Source: Pseudomonadota bacterium
GTDB taxonomy: Bacteria; Pseudomonadota; Alphaproteobacteria; Rhizobiales; Xanthobacteraceae
Direction: 5' to 3'
DNA length: 40,941 bases
Assembly: GCA_023414975.1 (NCBI GenBank)
Contig: JAEZMI010000436.1
Span: 1-40,941 of the forward strand
In this document: positions 18,734-27,265 of the stretch, in pieces
Layout of the letters: the number at the start of each line of letters is the position of its first letter
Numbering within the stretch: position 1 is the stretch's first letter
Translations under genes and position numbers: made by a program
The notes under the pieces: model-generated
Told to the model about the DNA's origin: nothing
Database searches by the model: none
What the model saw: the letters and a program-made list of their open reading frames with translations, nothing else

Positions 18734-18747
18734 CCCCACGCGTGGGG
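18734..18747. repeat. Perfect 14-bp palindrome in the ccoN/membrane-protein intergenic region
   Basis: CCCCACGCGTGGGG reads the same on both strands and lies 36 bases before the next plus-strand gene. The surrounding 298-base gap (18485-18782) also holds the Fnr box and three TCACG(C/T) repeats at 18662, 18674 and 18687. I see no gene in it. The palindrome could be an operator for the divergent small gene, or a hairpin; no T run follows on either strand. Confidence 0.4.
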
Positions 18748-18782
18748 CGAGGGATGGTGGGGGACAGTTCGCCGTGCTCAGG

Positions 18783-19082
18783 ATGATCCGGTTCCTGCTG
18801 CGCTTTCTCGGCATCTGGCTGATGGCCGGCGGTTTCGTCGCGCTGGTGCTGGATGGCGTGCGCTCGATCGCCTCCTCAGAACTGGTCGCCACGCCGTTGG
18901 GAGTCACCTGGCTCGCCACCCATGAGGAGAGCCTCGCCGCCTTCCAGCAATGGGTGAACGCCACCCTTCCCGCCGGGTCGTGGGACCTCGTCGCCGCGCC
19001 AATCCTTCAGGCACCGCTCTTTCTCGTGCTGGCGGTGAGCGGGCTCGTGCTGATGCTCATCGGGCGTCCCCGCGCCGGCTGA
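18783..19082 (+). CDS. Small two-span membrane protein of unknown function
   Basis: A 99-residue protein with a hydrophobic segment near each end: about residues 4-24 (FLLRFLGIWLMAGGFVALVL) and 75-93 (APLFLVLAVSGLVLMLIG). The middle part is soluble with several Trp residues (TWLATHEESLAAFQQWVNA). I do not recognise the family. The frame is open to 18615, but the upstream stretch is Arg/Pro/Cys-rich and unlike a membrane protein, so the ATG at 18783 is taken as start despite a weak ribosome binding site. It is divergent from ccoN, so the two share a 298-base control region, and is followed by msrA. Confidence 0.7.
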   Translation: MIRFLLRFLGIWLMAGGFVALVLDGVRSIASSELVATPLGVTWLATHEESLAAFQQWVNATLPAGSWDLVAAPILQAPLFLVLAVSGLVLMLIGRPRAG

Positions 19083-19175
19083 ACCTTGCCGTGATAGCTC
19101 GCGCTGGACGCGCCTGCCCTCGCAAACGGCGCCCGCGATACTTACATTGGGGCCATCCACAGCGAGGCTTCCACC

Positions 19176-19829
19176 ATGTTCTTCTTCAAGAAGACCCCCG
19201 AAATGCCGACGCCCGCCGAGGCGCTGCCTGGCCGCGCGCGCCCGCTTGCCACCGCCACGCACCATTTCGTCAACAAGCGACCGCTGAAGGGGCCCTATCC
19301 CGAGGGTCTCGAGACGGCGATCTTCGGTCTCGGTTGTTTCTGGGGCGCTGAGCGCAAGTTCTGGCAGACACCTGGCGTCTGGGTCACGGCGGTCGGCTAC
19401 ATCAACGGCATCACGCCGAACCCGACATATGAGGAAACATGCACCGGCCTCACCGGCCATGCGGAAGCCGTGCTGGTGGTCTTCGATCCCGAGCAGGTGA
19501 GCTACGAACAGCTTCTCAAGCTGTTTTGGGAAAGCCACGACCCGACGCAGGGCATGCGGCAGGGCAATGACGTCGGCACAACCTACCGCTCGGGCATCTA
19601 TACCACCTCGCCCGCGCAGAAGACGGCGGCCGAGACGAGCCGCGCGGCGTATGACGTCACACTGAAGGCCAAGGGCTACCCCCCGATCACCACAGAGATT
19701 GTCGAAGCTCCCACCTTCTACTTCGCCGAGGACTACCACCAGCAATATCTCGCCAAGAATCCGAGCGGCTATTGCGGCCTTGGCGGCACCGGCGTCTCCT
19801 GCCCGATCGGTACGGGCGTCAAGCCCTAG
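19176..19829 (+). CDS. msrA: Peptide-methionine (S)-S-oxide reductase MsrA
   Basis: This enzyme reduces the S epimer of methionine sulfoxide in oxidised proteins, with thioredoxin as reductant. It has 217 residues. The active-site motif [11 protein letters not shown] is near residue 51 with the catalytic Cys, [16 protein letters not shown] is near 110, and [11 protein letters not shown] is near 185. Two C-terminal cysteines in [12 protein letters not shown] can serve as resolving and recycling thiols, as in long-form MsrA. The ATG at 19176 has GAGG 8 bases upstream. It is a single gene on the plus strand; no MsrB is in the window. Confidence 0.96.
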   Translation: MFFFKKTPEMPTPAEALPGRARPLATATHHFVNKRPLKGPYPEGLETAIFGLGCFWGAERKFWQTPGVWVTAVGYINGITPNPTYEETCTGLTGHAEAVLVVFDPEQVSYEQLLKLFWESHDPTQGMRQGNDVGTTYRSGIYTTSPAQKTAAETSRAAYDVTLKAKGYPPITTEIVEAPTFYFAEDYHQQYLAKNPSGYCGLGGTGVSCPIGTGVKP

Positions 19830-19901
19830 GGGGCGTCCAGTTCGGGCGCAGGGGTGTCGATTGTTGATCGCATCTCCGTCCGGGTCTTCCATGCGGCCGG
19901 C

Positions 19902-19942
19902 TCGAAGCGGAAACTGATGGGAACCGTAAGTTTCCGCTTCGA
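19902..19942 (+). promoter_or_regulatory. Perfect 14-bp inverted repeat abutting the ribosome binding site of the next gene
   Basis: TCGAAGCGGAAACT (19902-19915) pairs without mismatch with AGTTTCCGCTTCGA (19929-19942) across a 13-base loop. The right arm runs into GAGGA (19941-19945), the Shine-Dalgarno of the gene starting at 19951, so the hairpin would partly hide it. No T run follows, which argues against a plain msrA terminator. It could be an RNA switch or a DNA operator. Confidence 0.6.
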
Positions 19943-19950
19943 GGACAGTC

Positions 19951-20685
19951 ATGACTGGTTGTGCCCGCCCGCCCCATCGCCTCGCGCGACGTCTTGTTAG
20001 TCTCGCGGTACTGGCGACCCTGGGGGCGCCCGTTGTGCGGGCCGAGACTGCGGCGATCACACCGACTTTGCCGGCGGTTTTACGCGATGCTCGCTACTGC
20101 GAGATCATACCGATCGATCTGACTCTCGAAGGATTGCGGGCCTCCGTCTACAACACGCTTGACTTTGACGACTGCCCGGCTGACAAGTGGGAGGCACTCA
20201 CCCAGATTGAACTGCTGCGCCAGTTCGAAACGCTTGCTGTGGTGATGAACGGGCCGCGCCACTTCCTGATGGACGACATCATCGCCGCTGGCGCCACCAA
20301 GACCGGGGATGTCATCACCATTGGCGGCATAACGCTCGCCAAGCGGGCCGAGGTCGGGCTGTCGGTGCACCAGGCTATGGGGCCAGCTTACACGGAGCAG
20401 ACCATCGAGCGCGACACGACATATCGCTTCGATGCGGGCAAACCTGTCTTCACCCTCACTGCACCGGACGGATCGGTCTATGTGATGCAGTCCTACGCCC
20501 AGATCGTCGATCCAAAGCTCGCCTATGGCGATCTGCCGACGCTCGGCAACAAGCTCAAGCTGCCCGCCGGCTGGTCCTATGGCATGCTCGCGCCCGACAA
20601 AGACCTGTTGCTTGAGGCCAACGGGACGGCAATCGTGATTCAGGACACACTGAAGAACACCTATCAGAAGATGGCGCCGAACTGA
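19951..20685 (+). CDS. Secreted/periplasmic protein of unknown function
   Basis: A 244-residue protein with a Sec signal peptide: basic start (PPHRLARRL), hydrophobic core (VSLAVLATLGAPVV) and probable cleavage after VRA near residue 31. The mature part has two cysteines (RYCEI and DDCPAD), which may form a disulfide, and a conserved-looking stretch NGPRHFLMDDI. I do not recognise a named domain. Similar YCE...N...DCP...W...NGPR patterns occur, as far as I recall, in hypothetical exported proteins of rhizobia. The composition is less GC-extreme than its neighbours. The ATG at 19951 has GAGGA 5 bases upstream, next to the hairpin at 19902-19942. Confidence 0.82.
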   Translation: MTGCARPPHRLARRLVSLAVLATLGAPVVRAETAAITPTLPAVLRDARYCEIIPIDLTLEGLRASVYNTLDFDDCPADKWEALTQIELLRQFETLAVVMNGPRHFLMDDIIAAGATKTGDVITIGGITLAKRAEVGLSVHQAMGPAYTEQTIERDTTYRFDAGKPVFTLTAPDGSVYVMQSYAQIVDPKLAYGDLPTLGNKLKLPAGWSYGMLAPDKDLLLEANGTAIVIQDTLKNTYQKMAPN

Positions 20686-20753
20686 TCGCCGCCTCACGGC
20701 GCGCAAGGCCGCTCCCGTTCACACCCCCTTGCCGCCGCCGCGCGGGCATGGCA

Positions 20754-20777
20754 CGCCTCTCGCACCCGCGAGAGGCG
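20754..20777 (+). terminator. Strong GC hairpin in the gap before the YqhA-type gene
   Basis: CGCCTCTCGC (20754-20763) and GCGAGAGGCG (20768-20777) form a perfect 10-bp stem closed by a 4-base loop (ACCC). It is 69 bases past the stop of the secreted-protein gene and 25 bases before the next ATG. No T run follows, so it may terminate transcription poorly, or act within the leader of the next gene. Confidence 0.45.
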
Positions 20778-20802
20778 GGATCACGTCAGGGGCGCGCCGC
20801 GC

Positions 20803-21300
20803 ATGGAAAAGCTCATCGAACGCTTCATCTTCATCAGCCGCTGGATCATGGCGCCGTTTTACATCGGCCTGGTGATCGCGTTGGTGGTCCTACTGTTCAA
20901 GTTCGGCCACGAGCTCTTCCATTTCGTGACGCATGCCTACGCCTCCGATGAAAGCGACATCATCCTCGGCATCCTGGCCTTGATCGACCTCACCTTCACC
21001 GGCAGCCTCGTGATCATCGTCATCTTCTCGGGCTACGAGAATTTCGTCTCCCGCATCGACGCGAGCGGCCATTCGGACTGGCCGGAATGGATGACCAAGG
21101 TCGATTTCGCCGGTCTCAAGCAAAAGCTCTTGGCCTCCATCGTCGCGATCTCCGCCATCGCGCTGCTCAAGGCATTCATGAATCTCGACAATGGCGTCGA
21201 TGAGAAGCAGCTCATGTGGCTCGTCATTATCCACATGGTGTTCGTCGTGTCCGGCGTCGTCCTCGCCTGGACGGACAAGCTGTCGGAGAAGGCGCACTGA
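20803..21300 (+). CDS. UPF0114/YqhA-family inner-membrane protein
   Basis: A 165-residue membrane protein with the family's typical opening MEKLIERFIFISRWIMAPFY and about four hydrophobic segments (near 10-35, 55-80, 105-122 and 135-155). The conserved parts DLTFTGSLVIIVIFSGYENFVSRID and LLKAFMN are present. YqhA-like proteins are widespread but functionally undefined. No strong ribosome binding site precedes the ATG at 20803. It stands alone between the secreted protein and the siroheme synthase gene. Confidence 0.88.
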   Translation: MEKLIERFIFISRWIMAPFYIGLVIALVVLLFKFGHELFHFVTHAYASDESDIILGILALIDLTFTGSLVIIVIFSGYENFVSRIDASGHSDWPEWMTKVDFAGLKQKLLASIVAISAIALLKAFMNLDNGVDEKQLMWLVIIHMVFVVSGVVLAWTDKLSEKAH

Positions 21301-21374
21301 ATTTACCGAGAAATCTACGTTTATTGATTTCAATGGACGTGGATCGCGTGTAATAAGAAGCCGATCTGTGCAAG

Positions 21375-22886
21375 ATGACCGCGACAATGAACCCGGAAGC
21401 CCCGCCTGCCACGCCCTCCCGACGCGCTGCCCATAACGCAGCGCGCATGGCTCCGCTGGCGCGTTTGCCGGTATTCTTCGCGCTCGAAGGCCGACGTGTC
21501 GTGCTGGCCGGCGGCTCGGAGGCTGCGGCATGGAAAGCCGAGTTGCTGGCGGCGGCCGGGGCAGAGCTCGTCGTCTACGCCACCGCATTTTGTGAAGATC
21601 TCCTGGCGCTGGCGAGCGCTCCCCCTGCCGGGTCAGTCGCTCTCGTCGGGCGGGAATGGGTGCCGGATGATCTCTCCGGCGCGGCGCTCGCCATCGGCGC
21701 GCTGGAGGAGGAAGACGCATGCGCCCGCTTCCGTGCCGCGGCGCAGCAGGCCGGCGTGCCGGTGAATGTCGTCGATAAGCCGGCCTATTGCGATTTCGCC
21801 TTCGGTGCCATCGTCAACCGCTCGCCGCTGGTGGTGGGCATCTCGACGGATGGAGCGGCTCCGGTCTTCGGGCAGGCGGTGCGGGCAAAGATCGAAGCGG
21901 TGATCCCGCAAGGGTTCAAGCGTTGGGCCGAAGCCGCGCGGCAGTGGCGCCCGGCGGTGCAGGCGCTGGAACTTTCCTATCAGGGCCGCCGCCGCTTCTG
22001 GGAACGCTTCACCGGCGCAGCGCTGGAGACGCCCGAAGACGAGCCGTCGGAAGCCTTGAAAGCAACGCTCCTGGCTGAGGCGCAGCTTGCACGAAGCGAT
22101 GCCCCGCGCGGGTCCGTCGCGCTGGTGGGCGCCGGGCCTGGCGACCCGGAACTGCTGACCCTGAAGGCCGTGCGCGTGCTGCAATCGGCCGATGTCGTCC
22201 TCTATGACGACCTTGTGGCGCCTGCTGTGCTGGATGTCGCCCGCCGGGAGGCGCGCAAGATGCTGGTCGGCAAGACGGGCTACAAGCCCTCCTGCAAGCA
22301 GGATGACATCAACGCGCTGATGGTCGGGCTGGCAAAGCAGGGCAAGCGGGTCGTCCGGCTCAAGGGCGGCGATCCCATGGTCTTCGGCCGTGCTGGCGAA
22401 GAAATCGCAGCGGCCCGCAAGGCGGGCCTTCCGGTCGAGGTCGTGCCGGGGATTACCGCGGCGCAGGGCGCTGCGAGCCGGCTCGCCACCTCCCTCACCC
22501 ATCGCGACCATGCGCGGCGGCTGCAGTTCATCACCGCTCACGCGCGTGACGGCAAGCTGCCGCGTGATCTCGACTGGACCGCGCTGGCCGATCCGGCCGC
22601 GACGACCGTCGTCTACATGCCCCAGCGCACCTGGAGCGAACTCGCCGCCAAGGCGATGGCGGCCGGGCTCGACCCGGCAACGCCCGCCATCGCCATCTTC
22701 TCCGCCACCCGCCCGCAGGAGCGGCAGGTGCCGGCAACGGTTGGCACGCTGGAGGATGCGCTCGCCCAGGCGGTCGAGGACGGCGCCAGCGGACCTTGCC
22801 TTATCCTGTTCGGCCATGCGCTGGGCGAGGCGTCGGCCTTCGGCGCGATCAGCGACGCTGCACATGTGACGGCGGCCCAAGGCTAG
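21375..22886 (+). CDS. cysG: Siroheme synthase (bifunctional CysG)
   Basis: A 503-residue enzyme making siroheme for sulfite and nitrite reductases. Residues about 30-230 are the precorrin-2 dehydrogenase/ferrochelatase part, with a nucleotide-binding loop of relaxed form (VVLAGGSEAAAWKAELLAAA). Residues about 245-490 are the uroporphyrinogen-III C-methyltransferase with VGAGPGDPELLTLKAVRVLQ, DVVLYDDLV, RLKGGDPMVFGRAGEE and VPGITAAQGAA. The start at 21375 lacks a strong Shine-Dalgarno; internal ATGs at 21387 and 21447 are alternatives. The 74-base gap upstream is AT-rich with a TAATAA (21351-21356) that could be a -10 box. No cysI or nitrite-reductase gene follows; hisZ does. Confidence 0.94.
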   Translation: MTATMNPEAPPATPSRRAAHNAARMAPLARLPVFFALEGRRVVLAGGSEAAAWKAELLAAAGAELVVYATAFCEDLLALASAPPAGSVALVGREWVPDDLSGAALAIGALEEEDACARFRAAAQQAGVPVNVVDKPAYCDFAFGAIVNRSPLVVGISTDGAAPVFGQAVRAKIEAVIPQGFKRWAEAARQWRPAVQALELSYQGRRRFWERFTGAALETPEDEPSEALKATLLAEAQLARSDAPRGSVALVGAGPGDPELLTLKAVRVLQSADVVLYDDLVAPAVLDVARREARKMLVGKTGYKPSCKQDDINALMVGLAKQGKRVVRLKGGDPMVFGRAGEEIAAARKAGLPVEVVPGITAAQGAASRLATSLTHRDHARRLQFITAHARDGKLPRDLDWTALADPAATTVVYMPQRTWSELAAKAMAAGLDPATPAIAIFSATRPQERQVPATVGTLEDALAQAVEDGASGPCLILFGHALGEASAFGAISDAAHVTAAQG

Positions 22887-23023
22887 AGCCTTCTTTTCAA
22901 AGCCCGACTTCCCAGACGGCAACCATGTCATAGGCGGTGCATGGACCGGGCTCGTCCCCTTTGCTAGAAGCGCGGCGCGCCCGCCGGGCGCCTCATCGAC
23001 TGACCGTAGCGGACCCGAACCAA

Positions 23024-24142
23024 ATGCCCGCCGAATTAAGCCACGCCGAGGAATTGCTCGCGCTCTATGCGCGGGCCGGATTCGCGCGTGTCGAGCCGCC
23101 GGTCCTCCAGCCGGCCGACGCCTTTCTCGACCTTTCGGGCGAGGAGATGCGGCGCACCATGTTCATCACGACCGATCCGGAAGGGCGCGAGTTGTGCCTC
23201 CGGCCGGACCTCACCCTGCCGGTTTGCCGTCTCTATATCGCCGATGGCGCCGCGCAGCCGCGCGACTTCGCCTATCTTGGCCCGGTGTTCCGTTCGGATG
23301 TGCCGGCAGGCGAATTGCTTCAGGCGGGCGTGGAGTCCTTCGGCCGCACGGATCGCGAGGCGGCGGACGCCGAACTCCTGGCCCTGGGGCTGGAAACGGC
23401 CGCGCTTTGGGGGGTGATCGATCCCACCATCCGCCTCGGCGATGCCGGTCTCTTCGCCGCCCTGCTCGATGCGCTGGATCTGCCGCCCGGCTGGCGGCGG
23501 CGTCTGATGAAGGATTTCGCGCGGTCAGGCGATCTGCGCGCCGACCTTGATGCGCTGAAACAGCGTCCGGAAGCCGGTGGCGTCTCGGCGCATGCCGGCG
23601 TCCTCTCGGCGCTCGCCGGCTCCGATCCCGCCGCCGCCCGTGCGCTGGTCGCGGACTTGCTCTCGATCGCCGGCATCACCACGGTGGCCGGGCGCACCGT
23701 CCCGGAAATTGCCGAACGCTTTCTTGAACAGGCGGCGCCGGGCGACTCGGAAGGGCTGGCGCCCGAAAAGGTTCTGGTGCTGGAACGTTACCTCGCCATA
23801 CAGGGGCACCCCGATGCGGCGGCGCGCGCGCTGCGTTCGCTCGCCGACGAGGCGGGGCTGGACCTGTCGGTTGCGCTCGACAGCTTCGAGGGCCGCACCA
23901 ATTTCATCGCCGCGCAGGGCATCGAACCCGAGCGGCTATGCTTTGCCGCCGCCTTCGGCCGGCCGCTCGATTATTATTCCGGCATGGTGTTCGAACTGCA
24001 CGAGAATGGCCACGGCGCGCCGCTCGTCGCCGGCGGGCGTTATGACGGCCTGCTCGCGCGGCTCGGGGCCACCGCGCCCGTGCCGGCGGTCGGCTTCGCG
24101 GTCTGGCTCGACCGCCTCGATGCCGTGGAGGCGCGTCAATGA
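23024..24142 (+). CDS. hisZ: ATP phosphoribosyltransferase regulatory subunit HisZ
   Basis: A 372-residue class II aminoacyl-tRNA-synthetase-like protein that activates HisG in the first step of histidine synthesis and has no tRNA charging role. Motif 2-like sequence [14 protein letters not shown] lies near residue 65, with [11 protein letters not shown] after it, and the C-terminal part shows [12 protein letters not shown] and [17 protein letters not shown], as in HisZ/HisS relatives. It lacks the HisS C-terminal anticodon domain. The frame is open to 22937, but ATG 23024 ([19 protein letters not shown]) gives the expected N-terminus. It overlaps hisG by four bases (ATGA). Confidence 0.93.
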   Translation: MPAELSHAEELLALYARAGFARVEPPVLQPADAFLDLSGEEMRRTMFITTDPEGRELCLRPDLTLPVCRLYIADGAAQPRDFAYLGPVFRSDVPAGELLQAGVESFGRTDREAADAELLALGLETAALWGVIDPTIRLGDAGLFAALLDALDLPPGWRRRLMKDFARSGDLRADLDALKQRPEAGGVSAHAGVLSALAGSDPAAARALVADLLSIAGITTVAGRTVPEIAERFLEQAAPGDSEGLAPEKVLVLERYLAIQGHPDAAARALRSLADEAGLDLSVALDSFEGRTNFIAAQGIEPERLCFAAAFGRPLDYYSGMVFELHENGHGAPLVAGGRYDGLLARLGATAPVPAVGFAVWLDRLDAVEARQ

Positions 24143-25113
24143 GCTCGTCCCTGATCGTCGCCGTGCCTTCCAAGGGCCGGCTGCAGGAAAACGCCACCGC
24201 CTTCTTCGCCCGCGCCGGCATGACGCTGAACCAGTCACGCGGGGCGCGCGACTATCGGGGGACGCTGTCGGGCGTGGACGGTGTGGAGGTCGCCTATCTC
24301 TCGGCCTCCGAAATCGCCAGCCAGTTGGCGGCGGGCACCGTGCATCTCGGCGTCACCGGCGAAGACCTGGTACGCGAGAGCATCCCGGACGCCGACTCCA
24401 AGGTGCTGCTGGTGGAGGGTCTCGGCTTCGGCTACGCCAATGTCGTCGTGGCCGTGCCGCAGGCGTGGATCGACGTGCGCACCATGCGCGACCTCGATGA
24501 TGTGGCGACACATTTCCATGCCAGCCGCGGCCGGCGCATGCGCGTGGCAACGAAGTATCTCAATCTCACCCGCGCCTTCTTCGCCCGCCACGGCATTGTG
24601 GATTACCGCATCGTTGAGAGCCTGGGCGCCACCGAGGGCACGCCCGCAGCGGGCACGTCGGAGTTGATCGTCGATATTACCACCACCGGCTCCACGCTCG
24701 CGGCGAACGCGCTGAAGGTGATCGATGACGGTGTGATGCTGCGCTCGGAGGCCAATCTGGTCGCCTCGCTCTCGGCCGACTGGAACGAGGGCGCACGGGC
24801 GGCGGCCCGCGCGCTGCTGGACCGGGTGACGGCGGCCAAGCGCGCGGCAACGATGCGCGAGGTAAAGACCCGGTTTTCCGCCTGTGACAGCGTGGTGGTA
24901 AACGAGGCTGTGCGCCGTTTCCGGTGCACCGCGCCATTCGGCGCGCCGACCTCCTCCGGCATGGTGACGCTCCACTGCCCACCGGACACGCTGCATGGCC
25001 TCGCTGTGTTCCTGCGGGACAAGGGCGCTTCAACAGTCTCCGTCGGCCCGCTGGATTATGTGTTCGCAGCGGAAAACCCGCTTTACGAGAAGCTGGCGAC
25101 GCGGATCAGCTGA
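24139..25113 (+). CDS. hisG: ATP phosphoribosyltransferase catalytic subunit HisG
   Basis: This enzyme condenses ATP and PRPP in the first, feedback-controlled step of histidine synthesis. The 324 residues include the N-terminal [26 protein letters not shown] near 74, [14 protein letters not shown] near 136, and the PRPP loop region [21 protein letters not shown] near 175. A C-terminal segment of roughly 100 residues (from about 225, ending [24 protein letters not shown]) looks like the small regulatory domain of long HisG. That is notable because hisZ, the partner of short HisG, directly precedes it with an ATGA overlap. Confidence 0.95.
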   Translation: MSSSLIVAVPSKGRLQENATAFFARAGMTLNQSRGARDYRGTLSGVDGVEVAYLSASEIASQLAAGTVHLGVTGEDLVRESIPDADSKVLLVEGLGFGYANVVVAVPQAWIDVRTMRDLDDVATHFHASRGRRMRVATKYLNLTRAFFARHGIVDYRIVESLGATEGTPAAGTSELIVDITTTGSTLAANALKVIDDGVMLRSEANLVASLSADWNEGARAAARALLDRVTAAKRAATMREVKTRFSACDSVVVNEAVRRFRCTAPFGAPTSSGMVTLHCPPDTLHGLAVFLRDKGASTVSVGPLDYVFAAENPLYEKLATRIS

Positions 25114-25142
25114 GCCATAGGGCTAAAGCCCCGGGGAGGCAC

Positions 25143-25211
25143 ATGACCCCTCTGGCGCCTGTGCCATGCGGCACCTATCTCACCGCCGCAGACGTTTACG
25201 GCAAGGACTAG
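25143..25211 (+). CDS. Candidate 22-codon ORF between hisG and the 75-residue gene
   Basis: The ATG at 25143 follows GGGGAGG (25133-25139) by three bases and runs 22 codons (MTPLAPVPCGTYLTAADVYGKD) to TAG at 25209-25211. It ends 5 bases before the next gene's start, and that gene's own ribosome binding site lies inside its last codons, so coupling is possible. It is not His-rich, so it is not a histidine attenuator leader. The ORF could be accidental; support is the strong Shine-Dalgarno and the tight spacing. Confidence 0.35.
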   Translation: MTPLAPVPCGTYLTAADVYGKD

Positions 25212-25216
25212 CCATC

Positions 25217-25444
25217 ATGAAAGGCGCCCTCAAAGAACTCTCCGCCTGGTTCGAGGCCAACGGTCTCAACCCCGCCGACTTCCGTCTCCGGCTGGAGGCG
25301 CGCAGCATCGCCGCCCAGCGGGATGCGCTGAAAGCCTTCAAGACGCAGGTGGAGCCGCACCTTGCTCCGCCCACCTCTCCGCATCGCAAAGGCACGCTGG
25401 AGGGCGTCGAGATTTCCGTGGAAGGTCCGCTGCACGGGTTCTGA
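25217..25444 (+). CDS. 75-residue conserved-looking protein of unknown function
   Basis: A small soluble, mostly helical protein (MKGALKELSAWFEANGLNPADF then RLRLEARSIAAQRDALKAFKTQVEPHL) with a short Pro/Gly-rich C-terminal part (GVEISVEGPLHGF). I recognise no domain. AAGGA at about 25204-25208 lies 8-9 bases before the ATG at 25217, so translation is well supported. It follows hisG by about 100 bases and ends 21 bases before the stop of the convergent small membrane-protein gene. Confidence 0.6.
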   Translation: MKGALKELSAWFEANGLNPADFRLRLEARSIAAQRDALKAFKTQVEPHLAPPTSPHRKGTLEGVEISVEGPLHGF

Positions 25445-25465
25445 CGGCGGGCGGCCGCGCGTAGC

Positions 25466-25690
25466 CTATTTGCCGCGCGGACGGCCGTTGAGGCGGTTCA
25501 GCAGATCCACGAACATCGAAATGAAGAAGAAGGACGCGAGAAACATGATGACCGCGTAGAGCACGAAGCTCTCCGCGACGTCCGGATAGCGCCCTTCCAG
25601 ATAGGTCGCCGTCACGAAGCCGGCGCCGGCGCCGAGGCCGCCCGAAAGGGCGCTGGTCGCGCAGGGGCTGAGCGGTAAGAGCGCCATCAT
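25466..25690 (-). CDS. Small membrane protein downstream of hisS
   Basis: A 74-residue protein with one strong hydrophobic segment (FVLYAVIMFLASFFFISMFVDLL, about residues 42-64) and a basic C-terminus (NRLNGRPRGK). The N-terminal Gly/Ala-rich part is weakly hydrophobic. Two consecutive ATGs (25690 and 25687) follow GAGG by 3 and 6 bases, and the gene starts only 9 bases after the hisS stop, so it is probably the second cistron of a hisS operon. Function unknown. Confidence 0.62.
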   Translation of the reverse strand: MMALLPLSPCATSALSGGLGAGAGFVTATYLEGRYPDVAESFVLYAVIMFLASFFFISMFVDLLNRLNGRPRGK

Positions 25691-25699
25691 GAGCCTCGA

Positions 25700-27184
25700 C
25701 TAACCTAGCGCCGCGCCGTGCGGCACACCGTGATGGTCGAGCACCTCGCGTACCTTCGCCACAAGTTCGCTCTGCGAGCAGGAGAACTGCGCCGGGCGGC
25801 TCTCGCGCCATTCCGCATTGTCGGTGATGGCGGCGGCGGCCTTGGCGCCCTCGATCAGATCCTTGATCTGCACCGTGCCAGCCGCACGCTCCTCCGAGCC
25901 CTGGATGACCACGCAGGGGCTGTTGCGCCGGTCGGCATATTTGAACTGGTTGCCCAGATTCTTCGGGTTGCCGAGATACATCTCGGCGCGGATTCCCGCC
26001 GAACGGAGCTGCGCGACGAGGCCCATGTAATGGGCGGTCTGGTCGCGATCCATCACCACCACCACGACGGGGCCGAACTCCGGCTTCGCCTCTGTCTTGA
26101 GATAGGACAGGGCGGAAGCGAGGCGAGATACGCCGATGGAGAAGCCCGTCGCCGGCACCGCCTCGCCGCGGAAACGGCCGACCAGCCCGTCATAGCGCCC
26201 GCCGCCGCCCACCGAGCCAAAGCGCACGGGCCGGCCCTTCTCGTCAGAGACGGTGAAGGTCAGCTCCGCCTCGAAAACCGGGCCGGTGTAATATTCGAGC
26301 CCGCGCACGACGGAGGGGTCGATCTTGACGCGCTCAGCGTAACCAGCGCCGTTGACCAGTGCCTCGATTTCGTCGAGTTCGCGGCGCCCGTCGAGATAGG
26401 TCGCGCTGGCCGGCACGAATTCGCCACCGCCCGGCGTAAGCATGGAAAGGACGACCTGCGTCTGCCCTTCATCCAGCCCCGCACCCTTGGTGAAATCGCC
26501 GCTCTTGGCCTCGGGATTCTCCCAGCGGCCAGGGCCGAGCAGGTCGCGTACGCCGTCCATGCCGACCTTGTCGAACTTGTCGATGGCGCGCAGCACGGTG
26601 AGCCGGCGGCCGGCATTTTCGTCGCCACCGAGGCCGATGGCTTCCAGCACGCCGTCGAGCACCTTGCGGTTGTTGACCTTGATGACGAACTTGCCGGCCA
26701 GCCCAAGCGCCTCCAGCGTGTCGGCCATCATCATGCATATCTCGGCATCCGCCGCGACGGTGGGAGCGCCCACCGTATCCGCGTCAAACTGCATGAACTG
26801 CCGGAATCGGCCCGGGCCGGGCTTCTCGTTGCGGAACACCCAGCCCGCGCGATAGGAGCGGAAGGGTTTGGGCAGCCGGTCGAAATTCTCCGCCACATGG
26901 CGTGCGAGCGGAGCGGTCAGGTCGTAGCGCAGCGAAAGCCACTGCTCGTCATCGTCCTGGAAGGAGAACACGCCCTCATTCGGCCGGTCCTGATCCGGCA
27001 GGAACTTCCCCAGCGCGTCGGTATACTCGATGAAGGGAGTTTCCAGCGCCTCGAAGCCGTAGAGCTCATAGACCTTGCGGATGGTCTCCAGCATGGCTCG
27101 CGTGGCGCCGAGTTCGGCCGGCCCACGATCGGCAAAGCCACGCGGCATGCGCGCCTTGAGTTTGCTGGGCTTGTCCTTGGCCAT
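25700..27184 (-). CDS. hisS: Histidyl-tRNA synthetase
   Basis: A class II synthetase of 494 residues. Motif 1 region [13 protein letters not shown] and [15 protein letters not shown] lie near the N-terminus. Motif 2 [13 protein letters not shown] and [23 protein letters not shown] lie near residues 85-130. The histidine-A signature [12 protein letters not shown] is near 296, and motif 3 [13 protein letters not shown] is near 325. The C-terminal part [11 protein letters not shown] to the end is the anticodon-binding domain. It resembles the alphaproteobacterial/eukaryotic-like HisRS rather than the shorter E. coli type. GAAGGA lies 8 bases before the ATG at 27184. Confidence 0.95.
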   Translation of the reverse strand: MAKDKPSKLKARMPRGFADRGPAELGATRAMLETIRKVYELYGFEALETPFIEYTDALGKFLPDQDRPNEGVFSFQDDDEQWLSLRYDLTAPLARHVAENFDRLPKPFRSYRAGWVFRNEKPGPGRFRQFMQFDADTVGAPTVAADAEICMMMADTLEALGLAGKFVIKVNNRKVLDGVLEAIGLGGDENAGRRLTVLRAIDKFDKVGMDGVRDLLGPGRWENPEAKSGDFTKGAGLDEGQTQVVLSMLTPGGGEFVPASATYLDGRRELDEIEALVNGAGYAERVKIDPSVVRGLEYYTGPVFEAELTFTVSDEKGRPVRFGSVGGGGRYDGLVGRFRGEAVPATGFSIGVSRLASALSYLKTEAKPEFGPVVVVVMDRDQTAHYMGLVAQLRSAGIRAEMYLGNPKNLGNQFKYADRRNSPCVVIQGSEERAAGTVQIKDLIEGAKAAAAITDNAEWRESRPAQFSCSQSELVAKVREVLDHHGVPHGAALG

Positions 27185-27265
27185 GGCACCGTCCTTCAGA
27201 AGTCTCGGCGCGGTTTAGAGGACGCAGGCGCGGGCGGCAAGACGGCAGGGAGGGGGAGCCCGCGC

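Noticed and set aside
21323..21334. ATTGATTTCAAT inverted repeat before cysG as an Fnr site
   Set aside because: The spacing between the arms is 2 bases instead of 4, and the motif is short enough to be chance in an AT-rich gap.
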